DNA of 64,000 nt from Megalobrama amblycephala (GCF_018812025.1 NC_063045.1:50201629-50265628); one strand, 5' to 3'. Positions 12,797 through 26,002 are shown, counted from the stretch's first letter. Program-made: numbers and translations. Notes: a model not told the origin generated them from the letters alone.

Positions 12797-14194
12797 CTTC
12801 TAATTAAAAAATAAATAAAATCTTACTGACCTCAAACATTTGAACAGTATTATGTAGTTTGAATATGTAGATAGTCAGTTTAACTCAAAGAACTTTAAAT
12901 ATGTTTCAAATCCTTCTGTCTTTTCAAAGTCAGCCTATCAATTTAGAGCTTACTGGAATGAGAAAGCATTCCAGTTTTGCTTTCCAGTTATGTGTGCTAG
13001 ATGCACAAATGATCACTGACACAAATATGGTCTGTATGTGTGATTTCTGAGGCTGAGACTATCTGCGTTTTGGTACATTGAGTTGTGTCCAGTCGTGTGC
13101 TGTTGTCAACCATGTGTAAAAAAATTTAGGTTGCAATAGGCAACAAGTAAGCACCAGGTGTGCAAACTTTTGCTCATGTAACATCTGACCTCATTCAACA
13201 TGCCAACTATGTCCACCATGGTTGGAGTTCAGGGAAGCTCTCTCAGAGACTCTGAGTGTTTGCAATCAATGGACACTTGATTAATTAATTAATTGAGCTG
13301 ACTAATTGACTGCAGACTTCTTTTTTTTTGTAGTTCTGAAATCTTCACTATTGCATAAGGTGTCCAAAATGCTCATAGTCAAGTCAAGAGTTAGATAATT
13401 CTGTCATGTTGAACAGATAATATTTTCAAACTGCCTTTTTTAAACTTAATTTTTCAGTCAATTTTCTTTCTTGTGCAGTCATCAGTGAAAGCGGGTTAAT
13501 CATTTTTCTAGACAAGATATGAACTAAATGCCATCCACTATGAAATAATTATGTTTCAAAGGAAAGCAGTGTGCTGTCAAGACTCCATCAGAACAGATTC
13601 ACAATGCATGGTTACCAGACGACAAACCCTTTATTTCACAGCTTTGTCCCAATACGATTTTTTAATGGCATCTGCTAAGATACACTGCTCTGTCTGAATT
13701 TTCAGCAGGGTTTAATCCAGTCTTCAGTGTCACGTGATCTTTCGGCAATCATTCTAACGTTGGTTTGGGTTGAGTATATCGTCTGAATTTTAACGATTCT
13801 GATTCCGATTATGCTTATCGATACCAATTTTTATTGATTCCTTATTTTGATATCAGTAAGTAAAAAAAAACAAAACAAAAAAACGTATCATTCACATTCT
13901 TATTCTTACCGAATTAAGTCCTATCAAATTCCATGAACAAAATCAACAGGCTAAAGGCCTAACCCTGTTTGCACCTGGTATTAAGATATGTTTTGGTCGA
14001 TTGGATGACAAGGGTATGATGCTAAATACAGGTGTAAATGGGGTCTAAAACATTTTGAGCTTGCCCACTTTCGATCACTTCCAGAGGTAGTCGAAAACGC
14101 ATTTGAATGGATTGCTTTCATAGTGTAGACACTCATGTGGTTGAATGTGTTCGAACAGCCATAAAAGTCCATCTACTTTCCACCTACTACTTTA

Positions 14195-14340
14195 AAGTAA
14201 AATATCTAGCTTCCACCAGGCCACCTTCCGTATTTAACTTACGAAGAAAGTGTAACACCTCTCACAGTTCAAAACGCTTACACTACGTCCTACACCTTCC
14301 GTATTCAACTTATGAGAAAAGCGTAACTGACGCGATGTTT
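14195..14340. repeat. Fragment related to the 16163 and 61918 TTAA elements
   Basis: Shares atctagcttccaccaggcc and ccttccgtatt..acttacg motifs with 16463-16500 and 62240-62280. Ends not seen. Confidence 0.5.
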
Positions 14341-14515
14341 GTTTGAGAGCTTTTTTAAAATATTTTGTTTAGATGTTCTTGGATTTGGAGATCTTTGTAC
14401 ATGCTGAATATTGCAGTGATCAGAAAGCAGGGGTTCTGTCCTCATGAGCTCAGCTCTGTGCCCTGAGTTCAACTATCCTAAACACTCTCCCAGCTGCCCC
14501 GGTCCAGCCTACAGC

Positions 14516-14518
<3 letters not shown>

Positions 14519-14613
<95 letters not shown>
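14519..14613. repeat. (AC)n microsatellite, about 95 bp
   Basis: Uninterrupted AC dinucleotide run followed by a short ATC trinucleotide run. It generates spurious His-Thr and Cys-Val open frames on both strands. Confidence 0.97.
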
Positions 14614-14614
<1 letters not shown>

Positions 14615-16162
14615 CATCATCATCATCATCAGTTGCCACCTGCTCGGTTCTAATGCATAAGTAGGAACCGTCACTGTTAGGCTCTCTGAGGTGAACAAGG
14701 GTCATGTTTGAAAGCGATGAACAGCTTTAAACACCACCGAAGACAAAGCATCTGAAACATTGATGATCAGCGGTATTCTCTGTTTGTGTGTGAGGGTGTA
14801 AGGTCATTGTCTGAATTGTAGGGAACAGGAGGCCTGTGCAAGGATTAAGCTGGCTGCTCACATGCTGCTAGATCAGGCATCTGGCATTACACACACACTC
14901 ACACACACACACTATTTCTCGCTGTTTCAGTGATGGCATTTTGCGCAACATGTCCGTGGAGAACAGAGGACTCTGTAAGTTTATTAGAAATTTCTGCTGC
15001 TTTTAAACTTTTTTGACATGCATGTTGTTGATGTGAGTTATTTTTAACAGTTAGTTTTAGAATAGTATTCATATTTCTGTCTTTTATCAGTTGTTGAGAC
15101 TTTGCATTCACTGTTTCTCAAATTGTGTCACCCACGTCTCTTTGAGAAGGCGGGATTTGCATAAATTTAGGTCTTTGATGGTCTCACTTTCAATTTTTGT
15201 TTCCACTATAGAGGCAAAAGTGACTAAATCACATTTTAAGTAATCTTATTGGTGTTTGCAGCTTTGCACCAACTCAAATGCTTGAATAAACAGTGTTATT
15301 GATATGTGTTGAACTTAACTCACTCTGAAACGCTGGGCCAGGCAGGCATCTGTAGGAGGAATAACAAATGGAGTCTTTTTATTAGGTTTTATTTACATGT
15401 AAATGAATTCTCTCTCTCTTTAAGATGGAATAGACTGCAAGCTTTTGTTTGAAAGATGCTTCTTTTGTTAGGTGGAAAATGCCTGTTTTGTGCTACAGCT
15501 TTATATTGTTATAAGCTTTACATGCATTATCAAATGCAAAGCAAAGGACTGTTGACCAATGCCGACTCTCTGTTATGAAGTATGGTTAGCTGATTGAATG
15601 TTTTTCCCACTAAAAACTGTATTTGTCAGTGGATTAAAACATTAAAACTGTTGCAATCTTGTATTTTCCTATGGTATGTTTTTGGTAGGTTTTCACAATA
15701 TCCTTAGATTTAGCATCTGCTCATAAGATTTTATTTTTCTTTGATTTTTATGTGGAATGCTTTCTATATTTCTGGTGCTGAGCACATTTCGTCCACACAT
15801 TCCATATGGGCACTCCAAACACACAGATTGTTCTTTTCTTTTATCTCCTCTCTCAAAACAGGAGCTTAGTTTATTCCAAGGCAGGATCTGTAGCATTTAG
15901 TACAGCATATGGTGGCTGGATTCATGGCAGAGCTGCTGACTTTTACCCACCATGCATTGTAGCTTAATGTAACTGTTGCTTTTAAATCTGTGTTGTTCAG
16001 GCTGAAAGAGCAGAGCTCTCCAGATGGTCACTGCAAGTGCACTCTAGTTTAAATATTTGGATCTCTGATGTCTCTGTTTAGTATCTCTTGAGGCAGGGTG
16101 GAAGAGAGTTGACCTACAGTAGTAATACAGCTCACAGCACCTCTGACCTCATTTAGTATCAC

Positions 16163-16540
16163 TTAAAGGATTAGTTGACTTTCAAATGAAAATTACCCCA
16201 AGATTTACTCACCCTCAAGCTATCCTAGGTGTAAATTACTTTCTTCTTTCTGATGAACACAATCAGAGTTATTTTAATAAATATCCTGATGCGTCCAAGC
16301 TTTATAATGGCAGTGAATGGGGCCAAGTTTGAAGCTCAAGAAATGCATCCATCCATCATAAATGTGTACTCCACATGGCTCCGGGGGGTTAATAAAGGCC
16401 TTCTGAAATGAAGCAAATCGTTTGTGTAAGGAAAATATGCATATTTAACAAGTTATAAAATAAAATATCTAGCTTCCGCCAGACCTCCTTCCATATTCAA
16501 CATACAAATGTTTAATATGGAAGTTTAAGTTTTTTAAGCC
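16163..16540. mobile_element. TTAA element, right end lost
   Basis: Starts TTAAAGGATTAGTTGAC, continues with tttactcaccctcaagc and the ggttaataaaggccttctgaa block also present at 2468, then atatctagcttccgcc. No right terminus visible. Confidence 0.65.
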
Positions 16541-16605
16541 AACGTGCAAACTGCTGCAAATTAAATATATAAAATATATACAAATTATATATAATATATA
16601 TGTAT

Positions 16606-16800
16606 TAGGGGTGAAATGATTCTCTGTAAAAAATTGAAATGTACCGTTCTGCACACTCGGTTAAACTAAACTCATTTAAGCCTTGCCACTTTAAACATTC
16701 AAGTGCAAGGCGCGAAAGAGAACTTGCGCATGCTCTGTGAGAAGATTTGTACACTCATCCGAAGCGCGCAGAAATCTCATAATGTGAGTTTCCCCCCACT
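16606..16800. mobile_element. hAT-type fragment (TAGGGGTGAAATG end)
   Basis: One terminus only, TAGGGGTGAAATGATTCTC. The right part is lost near the TA microsatellite. Confidence 0.4.
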
Positions 16801-16940
16801 TTCAACTGTTTTCCTTCAATGAAAGGTTATAATTTTGTGAATTTTTTGAATGAAAGATCAAAAGGATAAACAATGCAGATTTATTTTCACATCCACCTTT
16901 GCTCATATTTACTAAGGGTGCTAATAATTGTGGAGGGCAC

Positions 16941-16942
<2 letters not shown>

Positions 16943-17001
<59 letters not shown>

Positions 17002-17020
17002 GTGTGCGTGCATGTGTGTG
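16943..17020. repeat. (TA)n(TG)n compound microsatellite
   Basis: About 40 bp of TA followed by TG repeats. Confidence 0.95.
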
Positions 17021-17459
17021 TAAAACTACTTAGTAGTTGCACAGTCATGGAAATTATTGGAAAGCCCTACATTTTTTTTTCTCCTTGTGATTTGATTTGA
17101 AATCTGTTTGGTTAAGCTAGCTAGAAATTTGTGTCTAATCACACTTTTTGACCCAGAAACACAAATTAATCTGTACCATGGCTGCCTCTCAAATATCCAG
17201 CTTTTTTTCCTGACTAAACAAGCATGTGTTCGCCTCTTCTCTCTCTCTCTCTGTACTGGATTCATTTAGATGCCAACAAATCAATCTAATAAATTGCCTG
17301 TGTTTAATTTTATCTGCTGCCAGCTAGAGATTATGCTGGTTTTTAATCCAAAAGCCCATTTAGGCAAAGTGTGGTGTGGAAACTACAACAGAATTCTAGT
17401 AGGTATTAAAAAGACATTTATAGTGTTTTCTCTCTCTCTCTCTCTCTCTCTCTATGTAG

Positions 17460-17617
17460 ATATTCAGGAGTTTTATGAAGTGACCCTGCTGAACTCTCAG
17501 AAGAGCTGTGAGCAGAAGCTGGTGGAGGTAAATCACATGGCTGAGCAGTGGGAACACACTGCCACCAATTCGACATTACCCACGGAGGGTCCGCAGCCAG
17601 CTTCCACACCGCCAGAG
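17460..17617 (+). CDS. dlg2: dlg2 internal exon, L27-isoform N-terminal region
   Basis: Internal coding exon of 158 nt. The acceptor is a long CT tract ending in tatgtag at 17459. The donor is gtgaga at 17618. The first two bases complete an Asp codon (G from the previous exon), and the exon ends in phase 0. It encodes DIQEFYEVTLL followed by NSQKSCEQKLVE, then a Ser/Thr/Pro-rich stretch ending TPPE. DIQEFYEVTLL is the last part of the L27 domain in DLG-family MAGUK scaffolds. The NSQKSCEQK continuation is what I know from DLG2 and differs from DLG1 and DLG4. L27 domains mediate MAGUK oligomerisation and partner binding at membranes and synapses. The earlier L27 exons are not in the window. 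An internal GTAAAT after LVE could be a donor, but mammalian DLG2 also continues through this point, so I extend to 17617. Confidence 0.9.
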
Positions 17618-18915
17618 GTGAGACAAATACAGAATCCTGCACATAGACCTAGGCTAGTGGTTTTTAACTGGTTTTGTTTAACACATATGCCGGATAGGTC
17701 ACAACTGTAGTAATATTATTTGAGCTTTGCCATTAAAGGAATAAATTACAATTTAAAATATATTAAAAGAGAGTTATTTTGAAGTTTAATATATATTTCC
17801 TAAACAAATGTACTATCCATTACTTTGCTCATCCATGGTAAATTGACACAATAGACACAATATATACTGAATTTGCCATGTATGAGTGAAGTAATGCTTA
17901 GCACGTTTGTTTACAGAAGCCACACCCCATGCTGCCCCAGAGAACTCTGACAGACTATTTTGACATGCACTGGCAGAGCTAAAAATAATTTGGTGGTTTA
18001 TTTTGGAACTTTCTGAAGTCTATAGCTTGTTGTGTTGTCCAGTTGAAGAGAAGTCAGTCCTCTTGGACAAAAGTGGACAAAAACTCTGCAGTCTCTCATA
18101 ACACCAGCTCCAGCTCATTGGTTTACTATGCTATTTTTGGAGACATGAAGTAGCCATAAATGAAACAATTGTTTACATACAGTACAGTAAAAAATAGAGG
18201 TTTAAAAGGGTCTTGAAATTTGCCTTGATCTTTTGACATAAGAGGTCTTTGTACCATTAAAACATCCTGACATTTTTATAGTTTAAAACGTCCTCCTCAT
18301 TATAAACCGCATTTATTTAATCAAGCTCCAAAAACAGCTTGTTTAGTTATTAGAGCAAGACATCGATGAATAGGTTTGCATCATTGCACGGCTGACACTT
18401 ACCTACACCGGAAAAAAAAGCAGATAAAACCCATTTTAGTCACAGATGCCTGTTCACTCTCTGATGTACTCCACGCACTTGAGTCTGCCGACAAGAGGAG
18501 AAATGGAAGAGGTAATGGAAGTGTAAAGGAATATTGGCTTTGATGTGTCCAGTTTAAACCGCTCGTTTGCTCATTTTTGTAGAGAGAAGAAGGATCCCAG
18601 TGTCAGGAACAAGTGAATGGTTTATTTTTTAATGGCGTCATGGATTGCGTCAGAGGATTATATGTTTGTTCAGAGCATTTGACTTTTTTTTGAGTTTTTT
18701 GACAGATGAAGCAGCCAATTGTGTTGGATCTAACAGCAGCAGCATCACAAATCATAAGTTAATGATTTCATAATGCTTTGTCTGTGAATGACGGTTTTAT
18801 ATGGATAATGTTTTCAAAACACTTACTCGCATGCAATAGCGAGTGGATGTTGATACTGTTACCTATGCAGCAATGATGTTAGCCAATCATAGCAGTGGTC
18901 GTTTACTGTCAAGCC

Positions 18916-19100
18916 TTAAAGGGTTAGTTCACTCAAAAATGAAAATGCTGTCATTAATTACTCACCCTCAGAAGAGATTGTTGAATAAATTCATTTTTTG
19001 TTTTTGTTTTTGAGCACAAGAAGTATTCTCGTCACTTCATAAAATTAAGGTTGAACCACTGTAGCCACGTGGACTATTTTAACCTCTTTTTGTTCTTGGA
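18916..19100. mobile_element. Left half of a TTAA foldback element
   Basis: TTAAAGGGTTAGTTCACTC followed by family sequence (ctgtcattaattactcaccctca, agtattctcgtcacttcataa, ttgaaccactgtag). The right arm is missing or diverged. Confidence 0.65.
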
Positions 19101-20091
19101 AGTATTTGAAGAGAAATGTACAAGTTCATATTGAAAGCTCTTATTTTTTTTTTTTTGTGGATTTTATCATCTTGACAAATCTAATGAGACATTGTCGAGA
19201 TCTCTTCTGAAACAGCAGACTTTTAGACTTTAAAGAAATCTCATTTGTGAATTTAAATGTTGAAATTTTCTCTTAAAATGGCTGCAAAAGCACCTTTTGT
19301 ATGTGTTTAAGGCCTTGTCTGTCATGTGCTGTGATGACGTTGAGTGGAAAAGCTTGTGACAGTATAATTAAAGGCAATAAATGAAGTTGTAGGTATCTGA
19401 AGAATACAAATGGCTCCAGAGCTGTATGCAGCCTTTGTCTTCTCAGACACTAGTGAATTCCACAGCACTGCTTAGGTCTGCTGACGCATCAGCACTCACA
19501 AAAGCATAAAATGTGTCAATCAAATGGCTACTGATAAAATGGTACAAGTGTACTAGAGACTTGTGTGATTAATGACTCCAATTTTCTGAGAAAGTGAGAT
19601 TGTACTGGACTGAAAAGGGCCTGAGATTCATGTTGCTCAGGGGATTTCATTTAAAAATGCATTGCAGAAAGATTAAAGCTTGTTTCAAATACACATATAA
19701 GCTTTCCATTTATTGATGGGTGTTTTTATGTATTGTGTAGTATTTTATCAGGTTGATAACTGTGTGTATTATTGCACCAGTGTATATACAGTCATCAGTG
19801 TAAATTCAGACTGCATTTGTTTTTTGTTTTTTTTGCATACAGCCACTAGGGGGAAGCTGTCTCTGCGTGAGCTGTGTGTCTTGATCCCAGTGTCTCATGG
19901 TCTTACAGGACAGAAGGACATTATCATGAGAGCAGCATCTTTAAATCTATAGATATCTTCACTGAGCCTTTAAATGTTAGCATACAACATTTGTTAGTTA
20001 ATTATTTACATAATAAAATGAACAAAAACTTGTGCACTATTATATCCTATTGGCTATGTCAGTTGTCATTGTATGTCTTTTTTTTAAGGAA

Positions 20092-20480
20092 AATGTTCAG
20101 CAAGGATGCATTAAATGTCTTCTTTATTTATTTAAAATAAAAAAAACATTTATAATGATACAAAAGATTTCTATTTCAAATAAATTCTGTTCTTTTAAAC
20201 TTTTGTTCATCAAAGAATCCTAAAAAAAAATGTATCAGTTTCCACAAAAATATTAAGCAGCACAACTGTTTTCAGCACTGATAATAATAATAATAAATAT
20301 TTCTTGATGTATCAGCATATAGTCAGCTTTGCCATCACAGCAATAAATTACTTAATTTTAAAATATATTAAAATAGAAACCAGTTATTTTAGATTGTAAT
20401 AATATTTCACGATATTAAAGTTTTTGCTGTCGTTTTGATTAAATAAATGCAGGTGAACAAAAGAGGATTCTTAAAAAAAA
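20092..20480. mobile_element. Diverged 'caaaagtttgg'-family MITE, internal part
   Basis: Carries the family blocks gttcatcaaagaatcctaaa, cacaactgttttcagcactg and tttgattaaataaatgcagg. Termini are worn. Confidence 0.65.
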
Positions 20481-20668
20481 AATTAAACAGAAACTGTATT
20501 TTTGATCAAATAAATGCAACCTTTTATTCTAAATATTTTATAATTTCTCCTGGTTTAAAACAACTGTCCTCCTCATATATGGGCAATCTGTCTTCAGTAT
20601 GGTGTTTAGATGAAAGGATTAATTTAAATTAAAAACGCTCACAATCAGATATCATGGTCTTCGGGATG

Positions 20669-21637
20669 TTAAAGGTACCATCGAACGTTTTTTTACAAGA
20701 TGTAATATAAGTCTAAGGTGTCCCCTGAATGTGTCTGTGAAGTTGCAGCTCAAAATACCCCATAGATTTTTTTTTTATTAATTTTTTTAACTGCCTATTT
20801 TGAGGCATAATTAGAAATGCGCCGATTCAGGCTGCGGCCCCTTTAATTGCTCGTGCTCTCCGCCCCCTCCCGAGCTCTCGACTCTATCATTGCATAAACA
20901 AAGTTCACACAGCTAATATAACCCTCAAAATGGATCTTTACAAATTGTTCGTCATGCATCATGTCTAATCGCATAAGTATGGTATTTATTTGGATGTTTA
21001 CATTGATTCTGAATGATTTTGAGGCTATGCTCCGTGGCTAACGGCTAATGCTACACTGTTGGAGAGATTTATAAAGAATGAAGTTGTGTTTATGCATTAT
21101 ACAGACTGCATGTGTTTAAAAATGAAAATATCGACGGCTCTTGTCTCCGTGAATACAGTAAGAAACGATGGTAACTTTAACCACATTTAACAGTACATTA
21201 GCAAAATGCTAACAAAACATTTAGAAAGACAATTTACAAATATCACTAAAAATATCATGTTATCATGGATCATGTCAGTTATTATTGCTCCATCTGCCAT
21301 TTTTTGCTTATTGTCCTTGCTTGCTTACCTAGTCTGATGATTCAGCTGTGCACAGATCCAGATGTTAATACTGGCTGCCCTTGTGTAATGCCTTGAACAT
21401 GGGCTGGCATATGCAAATATTGGGGGCGTACATATTAATGATCCCGACTTTTACGTAACAGTCGATGTTATGTTGAGATTCGCCTGTTCTTCTGAGGTCT
21501 TTTAAACAAATGAGATTTATATAAGAAGGAGGAAACAATGGAGTTTGAGACTCACAGTATGTCATTTCCATGTACTGAACTCTTGTTATTCAACTATGCC
21601 GAGGTAAATTCAATTTTCAATTCGATGGCACCTTTAA
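20669..21637. mobile_element. Complete 969-bp TTAA element
   Basis: Inverted ends TTAAAGGTACCATCGAACG and TTCGATGGCACCTTTAA. No protein domain recognised. The right 465 bp recur at 34744-35197. Confidence 0.82.
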
Positions 21638-22089
21638 TCAATTATTTGACTCGTATACATATGCGAGTATCTGTGCACTATGTTATTTAAGGGTTGATGC
21701 TGATGCGTATTGCAACCTCTCTGTCTTCAGCCTGCCTTATACATTATACATTATTTGTTGACAGATTTTCCAAGCAGAATTTTAACGTAATTCTGTGACT
21801 TCAGAAAAAAATGCTCTTTAAATAAATTTATAATGTATGAAAAAAAAAAAAAAAATCTCCCTTGAAATTTTGCTATTAGTCTGAATATCCTCCATGGTCT
21901 TGCAGCTCACTTGCTTGTTTGAATATCAATGTTGAACTGAATATCAATAAGATCAATATCAAATGTTAAATTAATGTTCTAAAGCAATACACAAATGCTT
22001 AAAGTGAAATGCTTCTGGAGTCTATCAGACATTAGAGATGTAGATGACTTCTGAAAGTATATGTGTGTGTGTGTGTTTTTTCTCCCCAG

Positions 22090-22155
22090 CTTAGAAAGGA
22101 GAGCTGCATGGAGCTGACAGTGGAGGAGCCTGCCTTAGGAACCACTAATACAGAG
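22090..22155 (+). CDS. dlg2: dlg2 probable internal exon in the linker after L27
   Basis: 66-nt exon (22 codons), phase 0 at both ends, with acceptor ttttttctccccag and donor gtgaga. It encodes an acidic linker that begins LRKESCMELTVEEPAL and ends NTE. It lies 4.5 kb downstream of the L27 exon on the same strand, which also ends in phase 0, so the two can be joined without shifting frame. In mammalian DLG2 the L27 isoform has a poorly conserved linker made of short exons at this point. I recognise position and phase rather than sequence. The good splice signals and open frame support it. The alternative is a chance exon-like stretch. Confidence 0.68.
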
Positions 22156-23888
22156 GTGAGAAACACACACAGTCTTTCCACATTCTGTTCAGTTTTCTGA
22201 CAGATGCAGATTGTCATATGGCAGTGTTTACACCAGCTATGCATGAGTAATGCAGGCAGAGAGGTTTTTCCCTTCCCTCCTCCGGATGATTTATATCCAT
22301 TTGGAGGGACGCCTCAGACTGTTGATAAGTGCTCTATCGATTAAACAGTGAGAGGTTTTGAGATGAGTTTTTCATAAGACAGCAATCCATTATCAGAATC
22401 AACATGCGGGGACATTTTCTGAGTACTTGAGTGTTTGTCACTCACTTATTGTTTGCACGACTGGATCTAACATAAAATAAAATGAAATAATTATGTGAAC
22501 CAGTGTTATTTATATACTATTATAGTATTTATTAATATTTTTAACAAGCTTTTATTTTTATATTCAGTTTTTAGCTTTTAACTTTAGCTTAAACTTTTGT
22601 CATTTATTTTATTATCTTATGAATTAGGATAAATCCTATTATTTTTTTTATTTATTTTTTTTAATAAATGTCTTGCTTTTTTACTCAAATCTTACTTTGC
22701 CTTTGCAACAACATTTCAATAATGTTTCTTGTGAACTTTGTTGTGTGAGTGGGGAAAAATAATATTAACCAATAATATCCATTATTTAATAAATTTTTGT
22801 TCGATAAAAGTCCTATATTTTTTTCTGTTAAATCTTCAGTTTCACTTGGAAATATGCCATATCACAAAACCTAAATACACTGTAAATCCAGTTTATGTTG
22901 TCTTTATCTCCAACCCTTAACATACATTTGTCTGTCTATTTCTTCCATAAAGTCCACGGTCTGGCTAATTCAGAGTTCATTTGGTGTATTTAGACTTGTT
23001 TTTAGTTTTTTGAGAAACAAGTGAGATAGAGCTCATTGCAGTACTAAACTGCAGTATTAAAGTCTTCTGTGCAGCAGAGCTGAATGGTGACAGCAGTATT
23101 CATAACTGACTCATTCTCTTTTAGAGAAAGTTTTCTTAATTATCTCTACACTAATTGGCAAGGGAACTGCAAGCACCAATGGGACTTGAAATATGTCAGA
23201 GAAAAAAAAAAGTCACTTAAATTAATCCTCATTTAAATATCTGCCCACTCAGAGAAGTTTGAATCCAAATCAATCAAACCCTGCCCACCATCGAAAGCAC
23301 CTACAGTAGGCACGCGAGCGTCGGAACTGACCTTGGAGCAGTGGAAGGTCATTTTCGTCCCAAAATGTATTTTGTACATCCTGGAAAGTCAGCTTTGGAA
23401 CAGTCTGGCGGTGTTTGTCTGCTTGTACTATTAGTGGGTGGCTTGTATCGAAAATTGAGCTGTGTGTTTGTGTGTGTGGAGCCCGATTCTGCCTTTTCGC
23501 TAGTACAGCTCCCATCTTGGAGGCGTGTTGATCTGCAGTAATTGCCACCACTGTCTAACTCAACCAGCTTGGATGCTCTCAGCATTTACACAGCAGTGAC
23601 AAACACTTATAAAGGAACACATGCTTATATTCTAAATCCATTTCTGAGCATTTTTTAGTCATTCCCGCAGGTTTCGCGCTCACAACAAAAGCATGTGCAC
23701 CACTTAGCTGTATAAGTGGTGCTCTCATAAAGCCGGCCATCAAACATCTTGTGGCTTATTGCACTTAAATAGTAAAATACATACAACATTATGTCAAAAT
23801 GCCTGTCTTACCGAGTATTCAGGTAAATACAGTCAGTTTTGGAACTTAAATATTTGAGACATGTTGTGTAACAGTATACTGGATCCTT

Positions 23889-24035
23889 GCATAAGCTCTT
23901 AAAGTGACAGCAGCCTAATATTCCTGCTGCTGTCTGTCATGTTAATCAAAGAACAAAAGACAAAGAGAAAATCACTCACTGCTTCTGACTGAATAACTTT
24001 TGTAACTTTAATTGTAAGCATTAATCTATATTTAA
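23889..24035. repeat. Dispersed repeat shared with 34225 and 63700
   Basis: aaagtgacagcagcctaata and gagaaaatcactcactg recur at 63700-63800. A partial match is at 34225-34330 and an inverted one at 6570-6700. Confidence 0.65.
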
Positions 24036-24235
24036 TTTTTACAATAAAAACTATCCAGTGTTATTTTACATTTGATTATCTTCATTTCTGTAGTATTTCT
24101 TACCCGAATACTACTGTTAGACCCACCTGAAAAACTTATTTTTTTTCCACGTGGTACTGAAAATGGTATTGAATATCAATATTTTTCAAGGTATCATACG
24201 AATTTGGAAATTCCAGTATTGTGACAGCACTATTC

Positions 24236-24488
24236 TAAGTGTGTGCTGCAGTTTTGTTTTCTGTAAATGCCTGAGCTCTTAAAGCAGAATGGATTCTGAT
24301 TTGCTGTCAAAGTTTTTATCGTTTATCAGCTGAAACAAAAATTGTTCTGAAAGTGGTTCCAACTATGTTGTTTCTCTATGCTGTTATCGTTATAGTTGTG
24401 GTGTGGGCTCTGCTATTCTTTTATATTTACAACATTTTTAGAGCCATATCTTTATCATGATAGTTATCATCATTGATGTGAATGGGTC
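24236..24488. repeat. Fragment of the 7376-type element
   Basis: Matches 7490-7730: ctgagctcttaaagcag, tttatcagctgaaac, aaattgttctgaaagtgg, gttatcgttatagttgtggtg. Confidence 0.6.
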
Positions 24489-25351
24489 AATCTGTGTTAT
24501 TAATGACCCACATATACTCAAGACCAAACCAAGGACTCTGAGTTTGAGACATCTGTGGCTTTTATGTTTTTGAAAAGAGGACAGAGCCAATTATAGGCAA
24601 GCACAAAGACAAGCCCAAATATAGCTGGAATAAAACAGAAAAACTAGATCTGTGGAAGTACAGACGTCAGGGTGGAGGATGAACTGAGAGCTTTTGCTTT
24701 TTCTGAATGAATCTGTGGCGACTCCCTCTTTTGTTACTTAAGTGGGACAGCTGAGCGTCTTGAGGTCACTTGCAACACTTCGCTCAGATTTGCACACAGA
24801 GAGCCCCTGCGGCTCTACCAGAGAGAGGAGCACTGCCCGCAGGTGTGCCGTCTGTAATTGTTTACAGCTGCCCTTTGCCTTAGGTGCTCATACACATACA
24901 CATACATTTGTTGAGTCGGATTGTAATAGTGTGTCCTGCTCAGAGTCATCCATAGAAAAAGGGCTTAGACCGAAATAGCGAGGGAGTTGTGGAGACCATT
25001 TCTCAGGCTAAAATAAAGTCTTAATCTTGCTTACCAGACAGAACATCTTTGTGTATTGTTGACCTCACTAAAATAGCATGTAGCATGGATCGTGGGTTTG
25101 TCCTCTTGACCTGGGCATGGGGGATTTGAGGGTAAACACGGCCTGAATGATGAGCTTAAACTCTTAGTCAAAGTTCCAAAGAAAAATAAACTCTTTATGC
25201 GATTTAGCTTAATGCAGATTATTTTATCCACATTCATGCCAATAAGTGTCCATTTGTATGTGTATTATAATTAATGTTAGGAGAAAAATTTGAGAGGTGA
25301 TAAATAAATGCAACATAAATTTAGCTTTTTCAGACTCAGTTAAGTTACTAT

Positions 25352-25602
25352 GGCCCGGTTTCACAGACAGGGCTTACCCTAAACCAGGATTAGGCCTTAG
25401 TTCAATTAAGACATTTAAGTAGCTTTTATAAACTTTCACTAGAAAAAAAAAAAAAAAAAAACATTATTGGTGTGCATCTTGAGACAAAATAATGACACTG
25501 ACATATTTTAAGATCTGTCAGTGCAAGTTGCTTTTAGTTACAACAGCTCAAAAAGCAATTTAGTCTAAGACTAGCTTAAGCCTTGTCTGTGAAACCGGGG
25601 GT
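25352..25602. mobile_element. MITE with ggcccggtttcacagacagg ends
   Basis: Inverted ends GGCCCGGTTTCACAGACAGG and CCTTGTCTGTGAAACCGGGG enclose about 250 bp with a poly-A tract. Common in cyprinids; non-coding. Confidence 0.8.
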
Positions 25603-26002
25603 GTATGTTACTTTTAATCAGTACTTTTGTCCTGTTTTCTAGTAAAAATATTTAAATGTCTAATAAACAGTATAAATTTACTTGTAAAGCAAAACTTGTT
25701 ATACATTTTTTTTTATATATAGTTTTGTCTACTTAAATCTAACAAAATGTAGTGAGGTTTATGCCTAAATCAGACAAACAATAATAATTACAAAAATAAC
25801 ACAAAATATTGTCGCAGGTGATCTGTTCCTGTGCTTTGTTTTGGGTAGGTTTGGCACACGTCTTAGTTTAGTTTTATGTCTGTTTCTGTGGTTACTTATT
25901 GATTTTATTGTACAACGTTTTCTGTTTTTCTGTTCATGTTTATCTAGTTTGAATAGTCTGAGTGCTTTGTTTCTTATTTCTTGAGTGTGTGACAAATATA
26001 CC

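Larger units (their letters stand above)
1..17459. other. Intron or upstream DNA of dlg2; transposon-rich, no gene seen
   Basis: No exon with credible splice sites and recognisable protein was found. The missing first L27-isoform exons must lie upstream of the window or are too divergent to see. The segment holds the mobile elements listed separately, a CT-rich tract (2768-2852), poly-T runs (1433-1450, 6598-6629), and otherwise AT-rich unremarkable sequence, for example 3000-5570 and 14640-16160. Confidence 0.6.
17618..22089 (+). other. dlg2: dlg2 intron between the two L27-isoform exons
   Basis: 4.5-kb intron bounded by GT (17618) and AG (22089). It contains a partial TTAA foldback element (18916 on), a 'caaaagtttgg'-family copy (20092-20480) and a complete TTAA element (20669-21637). 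Nothing else stands out in 17700-18900. Confidence 0.65.

Noticed and set aside
14444..14705. Overlapping open frames rich in His-Thr or Cys-Val
   Set aside because: They are translations of the AC/GT microsatellite on both strands, not genes.
17270..17710. 146-codon continuous frame as a single-exon gene
   Set aside because: Only 17460-17617 has protein conservation. The rest is a polypyrimidine tract upstream and intron downstream of the donor.
21365..21571. Frame repeated at 34934-35131 (begins MEMTYCESQTPLFP)
   Set aside because: Both lie in copies of the same non-autonomous TTAA element. The similarity comes from repeat copying, and the frames lack any known domain.
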